This document shows, piece after piece, positions 7,798 to 17,725 of a stretch of 64,000 nucleotides of DNA (positions are counted from its first letter, which is position 1; each line of letters starts with the position of its first letter). This stretch comes from JBBCJR01 sp037190805 (GTDB lineage Bacteria > Pseudomonadota > Alphaproteobacteria > Sphingomonadales > Sphingomonadaceae), in contig JBBCJR010000023.1 in NCBI GenBank assembly GCA_037190805.1, positions 42,153-106,152 of the forward strand, given 5' to 3'. Both the position numbers and the translations under genes were made by a program. The notes under the pieces were generated by a model. That model saw only the letters and a list, made by a program, of their open reading frames with translations. It was not told the origin of the DNA and ran no database searches.

Positions 7798-9765
7798 ATG
7801 ATCTTGCTCGGCTTGCATATGATAATGGCGGCCCAGACCAGCGTGCAACCATCGGCGCCGACGTCCGCCCCCACACTCCAGCAGCAGTTCGATGCCGCCA
7901 GCGAAGCTGGAGTGAGCGGCAAATGCGACGAGGCGATCGGGCTGTTCAATAAGCTGGAAGGCATGGCCACCGTCCAGCGCAACCCCGGGGTTGCGGCGAC
8001 GATCGCCGTCCGGAAGGGCCGCTGTCTGATCGCGACCGGCCAGTCGAGCGAGGGCGAAGCCGCGATCAGGCGCGGCCTGCCTGTTCTGGCCGACCAGGAA
8101 GGGGCGGCGGTGGATGATGTCCGCGAAGGATATCTCAGCCTCGGTCACGCTGCGATGATGCGCCTCGACTATGATGCTGCCGCCCACGCGATGCGGGCTG
8201 CACTGCGCAATGCGACCGGGATGGACCGGGTGCCCGCGCTGCTTGGCCTATCGCAGGTGCTCGGATTCGACGGTGACGGCGAGGCGCTCCGCTATGCGGC
8301 CGAGGCGCGGGCCATCGTCGCGGAAACGCCGAATGCCGACAAGCTGCTGATGGCGCAGGTTCAAACCCTTCATGCTCGCGCATTGCTCAACAGTGGCCAG
8401 GATGCCGAAGCCTATGCGCTGCTGCGCGACAGTCTGGCCAAGCAGGGAGGCCTGGGTCTGAAAGTGGGCCGTGACGATCTGGCCACCCGCTCGGATCTGG
8501 CGATCGCGGCAATGCTGAACGGCAAACGCGAAGACGCCAGACGCTTTCTTGCCTATACTGGCGCCGGGCGTTTTCAGGAGTCCCCCTTTACCCGTGCCCG
8601 GATGATGCGGTCGCCGCTCTGCGGCGTTGGCGGCGTCAAACCTGAAGACGTCGCCATCGTCGAGTTCGCGGTGAATGAAGACGGCAGCGTGAACCAAGTG
8701 ATGCCGATCTATACGCGCGGCAATCGCGAGGTGGCGCTGTCCTTTGCCCGGGCGGTCCTCGACTGGTCGTGGTCTCCCGCCGCCGCACAGGCCATTCCCG
8801 CACTGTTTCGTACCATGACGCGGGTCGAGCTGCGCTGCACCAACGCCGATAATCGGCCCGACATCTACCAACCCCTCGCCGATGCGACAGATAGTTGGCT
8901 GCGCGAGCGCCGTCAGAACGCGACCAGCGACTGGTACCGGATGCCCGATGCCCGCGCCGCCGGTTTGCAGCGTACCGCCCTCGATGCGGCACGGCAGGCG
9001 GGCGATCGTCCAGCCGTGCTGGAAACGCTCATCGCTATCGGCCGCAACCACGTAATTTCGGTGAGCGAGAGCACGGCAGCGCTGGCCGAAGCAACGACGC
9101 TGGCCAAGGAGTTGAACGCGCCGGCAACCGCACGCGCCCTGGTCGCCATTTTCAATATTCGCGCCGAGGAATCGCGCAATGGGCCAAGATCGGAAAAATT
9201 GCGGTCATTGCTGAGCCAGGCAGACATCGCGGCCGATCCGCTGGCCGCCGCTACCGTGCGGCTGGCGATCGTGGATCAGATCGACCGAACGGCCTCATCT
9301 CCGGAAGCAGCGGCCTTGCTCGATGCCGTGATCGATGATGCCGCCCTGCCGGCACACCATCCGTTGAAAGTGAACGCCCTTTTGCAGCGCGCCGACATGC
9401 TGGCCGCCAACAAGGATTTGGATGCCGCCCACGCCCTCTTCATCCGCACCGGACTGACCGAGGAGCAGTGCGCCTTTCTGGGCCTGACGCCCGTCATGCG
9501 ATCCAGCGGGGTCTCGTCCAGCGACTATCCGAATGCCGCAGCCGCCATGGGTTTCGAGGGCTGGGTCAAGGCAGAATATGACATCACCGCCGACGGCGCC
9601 ACCGTCGCGCCACGGGTGACGATCGCCTACCCGCCCTATGTGTTCAACGATGCCGGCCTGTCGATCAGTCGCGGCATCAGATATGCCAGCAGCTATCGCC
9701 CGTCAGGCGGACTTACCTGTTCGGCCCAAACCGGCAACATCCACTTTCGCCTGCCTAGTTTCTAG
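7798..9765 (+). CDS. Large protein with two TonB C-terminal-like segments
   Basis: A 655-aa protein from ATG 7798, preceded by AAGGGGGA (the earlier in-frame start at 7768 lacks such a site). The first residues are hydrophobic and may export the protein. The body is Ala-rich helical sequence resembling degenerate TPR repeats (for example residues 30-240 and 370-540). Two segments resemble the TonB C-terminal fold. One begins VEFAVNEDGSVNQVMPIYTR in the middle, and the second is at the very end (GFEGWVKAEYDITADGATVA). Similar TPR-TonB-C proteins are common in sphingomonads, which have many TonB-dependent receptors. No Ton-box partner genes are adjacent. The function is inferred only from the fold. 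Confidence 0.6.
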   Translation: MILLGLHMIMAAQTSVQPSAPTSAPTLQQQFDAASEAGVSGKCDEAIGLFNKLEGMATVQRNPGVAATIAVRKGRCLIATGQSSEGEAAIRRGLPVLADQEGAAVDDVREGYLSLGHAAMMRLDYDAAAHAMRAALRNATGMDRVPALLGLSQVLGFDGDGEALRYAAEARAIVAETPNADKLLMAQVQTLHARALLNSGQDAEAYALLRDSLAKQGGLGLKVGRDDLATRSDLAIAAMLNGKREDARRFLAYTGAGRFQESPFTRARMMRSPLCGVGGVKPEDVAIVEFAVNEDGSVNQVMPIYTRGNREVALSFARAVLDWSWSPAAAQAIPALFRTMTRVELRCTNADNRPDIYQPLADATDSWLRERRQNATSDWYRMPDARAAGLQRTALDAARQAGDRPAVLETLIAIGRNHVISVSESTAALAEATTLAKELNAPATARALVAIFNIRAEESRNGPRSEKLRSLLSQADIAADPLAAATVRLAIVDQIDRTASSPEAAALLDAVIDDAALPAHHPLKVNALLQRADMLAANKDLDAAHALFIRTGLTEEQCAFLGLTPVMRSSGVSSSDYPNAAAAMGFEGWVKAEYDITADGATVAPRVTIAYPPYVFNDAGLSISRGIRYASSYRPSGGLTCSAQTGNIHFRLPSF

Positions 9766-9783
9766 AAGCGGGGTCAACGGCCC

Positions 9784-10125
9784 CTAGAAAGGCCCCATGG
9801 CGGCGACGCGCTGGTCGAACAGTTCGCGCAGGCGCAGGATGCGCTCGTCATAGCGTTGCAGCAGACAATCGCCGTCGTCGCCGCAGGCGCGACGCTGGGC
9901 CAGCCACGCGGTCTGGTCGCGCTGCAGCAGGTCCTGACCGCCCAAGGGCACCAACCCCATCATCTGGGTGAAGCGCAAGGCCAGCTCGACATCGCGATCG
10001 TTGAGCAGCCGGCTGGCGCAGATCGCCCTTTCGTCCGCCATCGACGCCTTGGCGCAATCGAAGCTGGCGGCCGCGGCAGCAGCCGGCAGGAGGCCAGTCA
10101 GAGCCACGGCCCCAGCCACGACCAT
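9784..10125 (-). CDS. Secreted LprI-like (DUF1311) protein
   Basis: A 113-aa protein starting at ATG 10125 with a signal peptide (MVVAGAVALTGLLPAAAAAA). The mature part has the DUF1311/LprI N-terminal pattern: FDCAKASMADERAICASRLLNDRD, then a second Cys pair in RRACGDDGDCLLQRYDERI. Members include the mycobacterial lysozyme inhibitor LprI, but most have no known role. The four cysteines suggest a periplasmic, disulfide-bonded protein. The longer upstream frame overlaps the next gene and is not needed. Confidence 0.7.
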   Translation of the reverse strand: MVVAGAVALTGLLPAAAAAASFDCAKASMADERAICASRLLNDRDVELALRFTQMMGLVPLGGQDLLQRDQTAWLAQRRACGDDGDCLLQRYDERILRLRELFDQRVAAMGPF

Positions 10126-10133
10126 TGATCCGG

Positions 10134-10256
10134 TCAGGTCGCGGTGTCCACGGCGACGTCCGCCGCCCCCTTCACCGCTTTCACGGGCGCGGTGATGACG
10201 GTCGACATGCATCCCGCCAGCAACAATCCCAATCCGCATAGCAGCACGATCCGCAT
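10134..10256 (-). CDS. Small lipoprotein (40 aa)
   Basis: From ATG 10256 the protein is a short signal peptide with a lipobox (LLLAGC at residues 10-15) followed by only about 25 residues (MSTVITAPVKAVKGAADVAV). The same STV-TAPVKAV pattern recurs, as I recall, in tiny alphaproteobacterial lipoproteins. It lies 8 bases upstream of the LprI-like gene on the same strand, so the two envelope proteins may be co-transcribed. The function is unknown. Confidence 0.6.
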   Translation of the reverse strand: MRIVLLCGLGLLLAGCMSTVITAPVKAVKGAADVAVDTAT

Positions 10257-10308
10257 CGCCAGCCCACTCCTCGCGCAATCTAGATCAAGTCGGGCGCGGC
10301 ACCAAACC

Positions 10309-10662
10309 TCACACCATGAAGCTTTCGCCGCATCCGCACATGCCCTTGGCATTGGGGTTGGCGAAGACGAAGCCGGCGGTGAAGTCATCCTCCGCCCAGT
10401 CCATGGTCGACCCGATCAGATAGAGGACCGATCCGGCGTCGATATAGAGGTCGCCGCCAGGCGTCGTCACCCGCTCGTCCAGCGGATCGGCGGCCATCAC
10501 ATAGTCGACCGAATAGGCGAGGCCCGAACAGCCCTTGCGCGGGGTCGACAGCTTCACCCCGACGCTGCCCTCGGGCGCACGGGCCATCAGCGCAGCGATC
10601 CGCGCTTCGGCCGTGGGGGTGAGGGTGATGGCGGCTGGGCGGGCGCGGGCGATGGTGGCCAT
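10309..10662 (-). CDS. sufA: Iron-sulfur assembly A-type carrier (SufA/ErpA-like)
   Basis: A 117-aa A-type carrier that accepts Fe-S clusters from the SufBCD scaffold and passes them to apo-proteins. I start at ATG 10662, two bases after the sufT stop codon. The three conserved cysteines are visible: KGCSGLAY and the C-terminal GMCGCGESF. It is the last gene of the suf operon on the minus strand. The choice between SufA, ErpA and IscA rests on position in the operon. Confidence 0.9.
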   Translation of the reverse strand: MATIARARPAAITLTPTAEARIAALMARAPEGSVGVKLSTPRKGCSGLAYSVDYVMAADPLDERVTTPGGDLYIDAGSVLYLIGSTMDWAEDDFTAGFVFANPNAKGMCGCGESFMV

Positions 10663-10663
10663 A

Positions 10664-11101
10664 TCACAGCATCCCGAGTTCGAGTTTGGCTTCATCGGAC
10701 ATCTTGGAGGGGTCCCAGGGCGGATCCCAGACCAGATTGACCTCGGCGGAGCCGACGCCCGGCACGCTGCCGACCCGCAGTTCGACCTCGCCCGGCATCG
10801 ATTCGGCGACCGGGCAGTGCGGCGTGGTCAGCGTCATCGTCACCACGGCATGCCCGTCCGAGGTGACATCGACACCGTAGATGAGGCCGAGATCGTAGAT
10901 ATTGACCGGAATCTCCGGATCGTAAATCTCGCGCAGGGCGTTCACCACCTGGTCGAACAACGCGCCGCCCGGCTCCCCGGCGGGAAGCTCCGCCGGCTTC
11001 TGGGTCAGAAAGCCTTCCAGATAGTCGGCGGCGCGCGGCCGGGCCGGCGGCGCCGGGGCGGCATCGACTTCCTCGATCTCGATAGAACGGTTGTCGGTCA
11101 T
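10664..11101 (-). CDS. sufT: SUF-system protein SufT (DUF59/MIP18 family)
   Basis: A 145-aa protein whose DUF59 core carries YDPEIPVNIYDLGLIYGVDV and TLTTPHCPVAESMPGEVE, with the conserved Cys in PHCP. SufT-like proteins assist maturation of Fe-S enzymes. The N-terminal 40 residues are acidic and Pro/Ala-rich and probably disordered. The start overlaps the sufS stop codon by 4 bases (ATGA), which indicates translational coupling in the suf operon. Confidence 0.9.
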   Translation of the reverse strand: MTDNRSIEIEEVDAAPAPPARPRAADYLEGFLTQKPAELPAGEPGGALFDQVVNALREIYDPEIPVNIYDLGLIYGVDVTSDGHAVVTMTLTTPHCPVAESMPGEVELRVGSVPGVGSAEVNLVWDPPWDPSKMSDEAKLELGML

Positions 11102-12318
11102 CCGAAAATCTTCCTCACCCGGTCGAGGCCGGCGACAAGGGCATCGATGTCGGCCGGGCCGTTATAGACGCCGAAGCTGGCCCGCGCCGTCGCCGGCACG
11201 CCGAGATGGTCCATCAGCGGCTGGGCACAGTGGTGGCCGGCGCGGATCGCCACCCGGCCTTCGTCCAATATGGTGCCGACGTCATGGGGATGCACCCCCT
11301 CGACGGCAAAGCTGACGATGCCGGCGCTATCCTCCGGTCCCAGCAGGCGAACGCTGTTCATCGATCCCAGCGCCGACCGCGTCTCGGCGACCAGTGCCGC
11401 TTCGTGCGCGTTGATAGCGGAGAGGCCGATGCCGTCGACATAGTCGATGGCGGCGTGAAGCCCGATAGCGCCGACGATGTGGGGCGTTCCGGCCTCGAAC
11501 CGCGCCGGCGGCGGCGCATAGGTGGTGCGCTCGAACGTCACCCGGTCGATCATCGCCCCGCCGCCCTGCCAGGGCGGCATCGCATCGAGCAGGTCTGCCC
11601 GGCCCCACAGGACGCCGATCCCGGTCGGTCCGTAAAGCTTGTGCCCCGAAAACACGTAGAAGTCGCAGCCGAGGTCGGCGACGTCGACCGGCAGCCGGGG
11701 CACCGCCTGGCATCCGTCGAGCAGCAGCTTCGCGCCGACCGCATGCGCCGCCCGCGCCGCCCGGCGCGCGTCGAGCACCGAGCCGAGGACGTTCGAGACA
11801 TGGGCGAGCGCGACGAGTTTGTGCGCCGGGGTCAGCATCGCCTCGACGGCGTCGAGGTCGACCCGGCCCGCCTCGTCCAGCGGCGCGACGTCGATGATCG
11901 CGCCGGTGCGTTCGGCGATGAGTTGCCACGGCACGATGTTGGAATGATGTTCGAGCCGCGACAGCAGGATGCGGTCGCCGGGCCGGAAATGGGCACCGCC
12001 CCAGCTCTGGGCGACAAGGTTGATGCCCTCGGTCGCACCGCGCACGAAGACCACTTCCGCCGGATCGGAGGCGCCGATGAAGCGGGCGACCCGCGCCCGC
12101 GCCGTCTCGAACGCCACGGTCATGTCGGCGGAGCGTGCGTAAACACCCCGATGCACCGTCGCATAGGTTTCGCCATAGGCGCGGACGATGGCGTCTATCA
12201 CAACCTGCGGCTTCTGCGCCGTGGCGGCGGTGTCGAGATAGGCCCAGCCGGCCGGGATCGCCGGGAAATCGGCCAGCCGGTCGAGCGGGCGGGCGGCAGC
12301 GAGGGCCGGCGAACTCAT
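11098..12318 (-). CDS. sufS: Cysteine desulfurase SufS
   Basis: A 406-aa class V aminotransferase-fold enzyme that uses PLP to take sulfur from cysteine for Fe-S cluster assembly. The PLP lysine is K227 in FSGHKLYGPTGIGVLWG. The persulfide cysteine lies near the C-terminus in RAGHHCAQPLM, the context that marks group II desulfurases (SufS) rather than IscS. No sufE gene is seen in the window. The start overlaps the sufD stop by 4 bases. Confidence 0.96.
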   Translation of the reverse strand: MSSPALAAARPLDRLADFPAIPAGWAYLDTAATAQKPQVVIDAIVRAYGETYATVHRGVYARSADMTVAFETARARVARFIGASDPAEVVFVRGATEGINLVAQSWGGAHFRPGDRILLSRLEHHSNIVPWQLIAERTGAIIDVAPLDEAGRVDLDAVEAMLTPAHKLVALAHVSNVLGSVLDARRAARAAHAVGAKLLLDGCQAVPRLPVDVADLGCDFYVFSGHKLYGPTGIGVLWGRADLLDAMPPWQGGGAMIDRVTFERTTYAPPPARFEAGTPHIVGAIGLHAAIDYVDGIGLSAINAHEAALVAETRSALGSMNSVRLLGPEDSAGIVSFAVEGVHPHDVGTILDEGRVAIRAGHHCAQPLMDHLGVPATARASFGVYNGPADIDALVAGLDRVRKIFG

Positions 12319-13400
12319 GCGCGCGCCTCCAGCCAGCGGTCGGCATCGGCCTGAAAGGCATCACGCACCGCATCTTCCCCGATGCGGCCGATGGCGTCGG
12401 CGACGAAGCTGCGGGTCAGGATCGCTTCCGCTTCCGCCGGCGGCACGCCCCGGCTGGCAAGGTAGAAGAGGGCCGCCCGGTCGAGCTCGCCCACCGTCGC
12501 GCCGTGGGCGCACTTGACGTCGTCGGCGAAGATTTCCAGCTCGGGCTTGAGATTGACGGTCGCGCCCCGGCGCAGGAGCAGCCCGCGCAGCGACTGTTCG
12601 CCATCGGTCTTCTGCGCGCCCCGCGCCACCTCGACCCTCGCAGCCACAGAAGCGATGGCCTGATCGTCGGCAACGAGGCGCCAGACCTGCCGGCTGCTGC
12701 CGCCGGGCGCGGCGTGACGAACGACGACGGCGGCGTCATGGCGCTGGGCGTCACGAGCGAGCAATGCGCCGCCGATCTCGGCGAACGCCCCCTCGCCGGT
12801 CAGTGTCACCGCCGCGTCGATCCGCGAGCCCGCGCCTCCACCGCCAAGCGCGATGCTGACCAGGCTGGCGCCGGTGCTCAACTCCGCTTCGTCGCGCAGC
12901 GAGGTGAAGCCGTCGTCCTGCAACAGCCGCACCGAACGCATCAGCCGCGCGCCTTGGCCGAGCGCGATCGCCGTCAGCCGATTCGCCCAACCGGCGCCGA
13001 CATAGGTTTCGACGATGCTGGCCTGCGCATCGTCGGCAAGGTGGATCCGCGACGGCAGATGATTGGCGCCGCCGGTTGCGACATGGATGATCTCGATCGG
13101 CCCGGCGGCGCCGTCAGCCTCGACCGACAGCGTCCAGCCCGCGCCATCGGCCGTCAGGCGGCCGAGCGGATGGTCGCTCGCAGCGCCGGTTTCGCCGATT
13201 CGGATCGGGCCGAGGTCGCTTGCCGCCGGGTCGAGCATGCCGTCGATGAACAGCAGACGCGGGCCGTCACCGATCCACAGCGCGTCGACATCCGCCGCCC
13301 CGCCGATGGGCACGTCCGCCGCCAGCGCCGGCAGTCGGCCGAGGTCGGACCAGCGCCATGCCTCGTCACGGCTGGTCGGCAGGGCGAGCGGCAGGCTCAC
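12315..13400 (-). CDS. sufD: Fe-S scaffold subunit SufD
   Basis: A 361-aa SufD subunit of the SufBC2D scaffold. The N-terminal half is diverged, as is usual in alphaproteobacteria. The C-terminal part has the conserved region VKCAHGATVGELDRAALFYLASRGVP, with the Cys/His pair at the SufB-SufD interface. Length is somewhat short against E. coli SufD (about 420 aa) but normal for this lineage. It overlaps sufC and sufS by 4 bases each. Confidence 0.93.
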   Translation of the reverse strand: MSLPLALPTSRDEAWRWSDLGRLPALAADVPIGGAADVDALWIGDGPRLLFIDGMLDPAASDLGPIRIGETGAASDHPLGRLTADGAGWTLSVEADGAAGPIEIIHVATGGANHLPSRIHLADDAQASIVETYVGAGWANRLTAIALGQGARLMRSVRLLQDDGFTSLRDEAELSTGASLVSIALGGGGAGSRIDAAVTLTGEGAFAEIGGALLARDAQRHDAAVVVRHAAPGGSSRQVWRLVADDQAIASVAARVEVARGAQKTDGEQSLRGLLLRRGATVNLKPELEIFADDVKCAHGATVGELDRAALFYLASRGVPPAEAEAILTRSFVADAIGRIGEDAVRDAFQADADRWLEARA

Positions 13401-14140
13401 GCGGCGATCGCCCCGTAACCCTCGCGTTCCAGCTCCAGCGCCAGCTCGGGCCCGCCGGAGCGGACGATGCGGCCACCGGCCAGGACATGGACATGATCGG
13501 GACGGACATAATCCAGCAGGCGCTGATAATGGGTGATCAGCAGCACCGCCTTATCCGGTGCCCGCATGATGCGGTTGATGCCGTCCCCCACAGTCCGCAG
13601 CGCGTCGATGTCGAGGCCGCTGTCGGTTTCGTCGAGGATCGCGAGCGTGGGGTCGATGACGCCCATCTGGACCATCTCGTTGCGCTTTTTCTCGCCGCCG
13701 GAGAAGCCGACATTGACCGGCCGCTTCATCAGCTCGAAATCGAGGCCCAGCCGCTCGGCCTGATCGCGGGCGAGCTTCAGGAAGGCGCCCGCCGACAACT
13801 CGGCTTCGCCCCGCTCGCGCCGCTGGGCGTTGAGCGCCGTGCGCAGAAACTGAACGTTCGACACGCCCGGAATCTCGACCGGATACTGGAACCCGAGGAA
13901 CAGCCCGGCGGCGGCGCGCTGGTGCGGGTCCAACGCCAGCAGGTCGGCGCCGTTCAGACGCACGCTGCCACCCGTCACCGTATAGCCGGGCCGGCCGCCC
14001 AAGACATAAGCGAGGGTCGACTTGCCGGCACCGTTGGGACCCATGATGGCGTGAACCTCACCAGCACCGATCGCCAGGGTCAGGCCGTTGAGGATCGGCT
14101 TGCCGTCAATCTCGGCGCTCAGATTATCGATGGTCAGCAT
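13397..14140 (-). CDS. sufC: Fe-S assembly ATPase SufC
   Basis: A 247-aa ABC-type ATPase with no membrane partner. It powers conformational change of the SufBC2D scaffold. Walker A is GPNGAGKST, the signature region GFSGGEKKRNEM and Walker B LAILDETDSGLD. DETDSGLD is the usual SufC variant of the aspartate box. Its ATG shares one base with the stop codon of the lipoprotein gene upstream, so translation is coupled to it rather than directly to sufB. Confidence 0.96.
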   Translation of the reverse strand: MLTIDNLSAEIDGKPILNGLTLAIGAGEVHAIMGPNGAGKSTLAYVLGGRPGYTVTGGSVRLNGADLLALDPHQRAAAGLFLGFQYPVEIPGVSNVQFLRTALNAQRRERGEAELSAGAFLKLARDQAERLGLDFELMKRPVNVGFSGGEKKRNEMVQMGVIDPTLAILDETDSGLDIDALRTVGDGINRIMRAPDKAVLLITHYQRLLDYVRPDHVHVLAGGRIVRSGGPELALELEREGYGAIAA

Positions 14141-14543
14141 CAGGGATTCGCGGCCTCCACGGGCGTCTTCAACTTCTGGGTCACGGCGGCCACCAGCGCC
14201 TGGTCGCGCAATTCGACGTCGAGGGCCGACACGGACTGGTCGGCAACCGCGCGCGACGTCGTCTCATCCTCGGTGGGATAGCCGATGCGGCGGAACTTCA
14301 GCACTTCATTGCCCAGCGTCTCGCGCAACGGGCGGCAGGCGGCGAAGGCCTCGTTGACGGTCGCATGCTGGTCGGTGATGACGCCGGTGCCCTTCACATA
14401 GTCGAGCACGCAGGCCTGATATTTGGCGATGCCCTCGTCCATCGCGGCCCGGGTCGCCTGACCTTCGCTGGGCGGCGCCTGCTTCGCCTCGCAGGCGGCG
14501 AGGACGAGCAGCGACGTGAGGGCGAGGGGGGCAAAACGCATCT

Positions 14544-14547
<4 letters not shown>
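14140..14547 (-). CDS. Predicted lipoprotein encoded inside the suf operon
   Basis: I do not recognise the family. The 135-aa product has a signal peptide with a lipobox (LLVLAAC, Cys at about residue 19). A mostly helical, charged domain with two further cysteines (YQACVLDY and AFAACRPL) follows. It would be anchored in the envelope, unlike the cytosolic Suf proteins around it. Its ATG overlaps the sufB stop by 4 bases and its stop touches the sufC ATG, so it is made in step with them. Possible roles are redox or metal sensing at the membrane, or simple hitch-hiking in the operon. Nothing in the sequence decides. Confidence 0.8.
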
Positions 14548-16012
<1,465 letters not shown>

Positions 16013-16016
<4 letters not shown>

Positions 16017-16420
16017 GCCGACACTCCCGACAGGCTGGCCAGGCTGACCTCGGCCAGTGCGCCGCGAATGGCGCCGTTGACGGCGCCCCAATGCGGACGA
16101 ACCCGGCAACCGCTTTCCAGCGCGCAGTCGTGACGGCCCTGTTCGACGCAAGCGGTCATCGCGATCGGCCCTTCGACCGCCTCGATGATCTCGGCCAGGC
16201 TGATGCCGGCGGCGTCGCGGGCGAGGCGGAAGCCCCCGCCCGTGCCGCGCGATGATTCGAGCAGGCCCGCCAGGGCCAGCCGGCCCAGCAGTTTCTGCAC
16301 GGTCGGCAGCGGCACGCCCGTCTCCTCGGCCAGCACGGTCGCCGACAGCCGCTCCCCGCCGCCACGAGCGGCGGCGGACAGGATGACGACCGCATAGTCG
16401 GCAAGACTGGTCAGGCGCAC
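16013..16420 (-). CDS. Rrf2-family SUF operon regulator
   Basis: A 135-aa winged-helix regulator of the IscR/SufR type (TIGR02944-like), first gene of the suf operon. I start at GTG 16420 because the product then begins MRLTSLADYAVV, the standard Rrf2 opening, with GGAAG just upstream. Three cysteines at residues 91, 99 and 105 form a C-x7-C-x5-C set that could hold a [2Fe-2S] or [4Fe-4S] cluster; IscR of E. coli has C-x5-C-x5-C. It probably represses suf when clusters are plentiful, acting on the repeat just upstream. Repression is inferred from the family. Confidence 0.9.
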
Positions 16421-16428
16421 GCGAGCTT

Positions 16429-16455
16429 CCAATCGGATTGATTCGATCGGATTGG
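16429..16455. promoter_or_regulatory. Candidate operator of the suf operon
   Basis: Two near-identical 10-mers, AATCGGATTG (16431-16440) and GATCGGATTG (16445-16454), stand 4 bases apart. The whole reads as an imperfect palindrome bounded by CCAATC and GATTGG. It lies directly upstream of the ribosome-binding site of the Rrf2 gene, where an autoregulatory site would be expected. The bound protein is inferred. Confidence 0.4.
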
Positions 16456-16548
16456 CAGGTGGTCGTTCAGGCGTGCCGGGTCAAGGGGGATTTATCGATG
16501 TCGCGCTGATTGACGTGGCCGGCCCTGCCCACCCCGGTAGCGCAGACG

Positions 16549-17391
16549 CTAGCTGATCAGGTTCAGTTTCGGCAGCTCGCGGATCAGCTTGCGCCGATTG
16601 AGCGTGAGCCGGGTGACGGGGGGCGGATCGATTCCGAACCGACGCGGAGTAAGGCCGGTGAAGCGCTTGAACTCGCGGATGAAATGAGACTGGTCGTAAA
16701 AGGCATCGCCCGCCGCCTCCTGCCAGTCGCCCGGCCGTTCGACCAGGCGGACGGCTGACCGCAGCGCCCGGTATTTCCGCGCCAGCAATTTGGGCGAGGC
16801 ACCATAGACGCGGTTGGTGAGCCGCTCGATCTGCCGGACGGAGAGCCCGGATGCCCGAACCAGATCGTCGACATCGGGCGACGGCGCCCCTGTCAGCCAG
16901 TCGTCGGCCAGGGTGACGAACCAGATCGGCGCCCGATAGGCACGATCGATCAGAACCCGCATCATGCGATTGGCGATCCCCACCATCGCCTCGATCGTCG
17001 ATGCCTCGCGCAGGGCGTCGAGCGCCTCGTTGACCAGTGGGCCGAACAAGGCCCGCGCCTCCACCACCCGATCTGAAACCTGATGCGCCTCCATCCCGAC
17101 CAGCGCACTCCACCCGGCGGGGCGGAAGCCGACGCCGAACACCCATAGCGGACCTTCGGCGGTAAACCGGGTGGCCGAGTTGGTCGGCCCGGTCAGCATC
17201 GCGTCGGGGCACGCCTCATGCCGACCATCGCCAAAGGTATAGGATCCCCGCCCCTGCAGCATGAATCGCAACTGAGGCAGATCGGCGCGGGTCACATCGT
17301 CGATGCGCGGCAGATCAGCGCGGAACAGATAATAGGAGGATATATAGTCCCTGAGGTCTGGCGACGGCCCGGCATAGCGCAGCGAAAACAT
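16549..17391 (-). CDS. AraC-family transcriptional regulator
   Basis: A 280-aa protein. The N-terminal 150 residues resemble the DUF6597-type sensor domain of AraC-like regulators (MFSLRYAGPSPDLRDYISSYY, then PTNSATRFTAEGPLWVFGVG). The C-terminal helix-turn-helix pair includes ASGLSVRQIERLTNRVYGAS and FYDQSHFIREFKRFTGLTPRRF. The ligand and targets are unknown. It stands alone, downstream of nothing on its strand and followed by the suf promoter region. Confidence 0.85.
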   Translation of the reverse strand: MFSLRYAGPSPDLRDYISSYYLFRADLPRIDDVTRADLPQLRFMLQGRGSYTFGDGRHEACPDAMLTGPTNSATRFTAEGPLWVFGVGFRPAGWSALVGMEAHQVSDRVVEARALFGPLVNEALDALREASTIEAMVGIANRMMRVLIDRAYRAPIWFVTLADDWLTGAPSPDVDDLVRASGLSVRQIERLTNRVYGASPKLLARKYRALRSAVRLVERPGDWQEAAGDAFYDQSHFIREFKRFTGLTPRRFGIDPPPVTRLTLNRRKLIRELPKLNLIS

Positions 17392-17725
17392 GTCGCCCCA
17401 TTTCCCTCCGCGATGCCGACATCCGCCAGATCACGCGCCCTCCATGGCGCCCTCATTCGATAATGAATCGCAGAAAGAAAAGGAACCCCGGCCAGACGAG
17501 CCGGCCGGGGTTCTTAAGGTAAGGAATCCGTGAAACCCCTCGTCCTGACGGACAGGTGTTCGACGGCCCTTGGGTCGCGGCGTCGTTATGGCATGGCAAG
17601 CGCTGCCAGAATTGGAGAAAAACGACATCAGCAGCGTTAATTTTTCTTTGCCGTCATCAAGCCCCTCCACCGCGCGGGCATCGCCGGCCTTGGCCCGCGC
17701 GCCCGGCTTTGGCATGAGCGTCACC
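17392..17725. other. Intergenic region between the AraC gene and pyrD
   Basis: A 334-base gap between divergent genes. It holds one strong hairpin (17483-17513) listed separately. Short frames run through it on both strands, including a plus-strand extension of pyrD, but none has a ribosome-binding site or a recognisable product. It should contain the promoters of both flanking genes. I do not see clear -35/-10 boxes. Confidence 0.6.
17474..17513 (-). terminator. Strong hairpin with U-rich tail on the minus strand
   Basis: Stem GAACCCCGGCC / GGCCGGGGTTC (11 bp, 17483-17493 with 17503-17513). On the minus strand it is followed by TTTTCTTTCTG, a terminator layout. No minus-strand gene lies upstream of it, so it would end an unannotated transcript or antisense RNA from the pyrD side, or act as a leader structure of pyrD on the plus strand. 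Confidence 0.5.
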
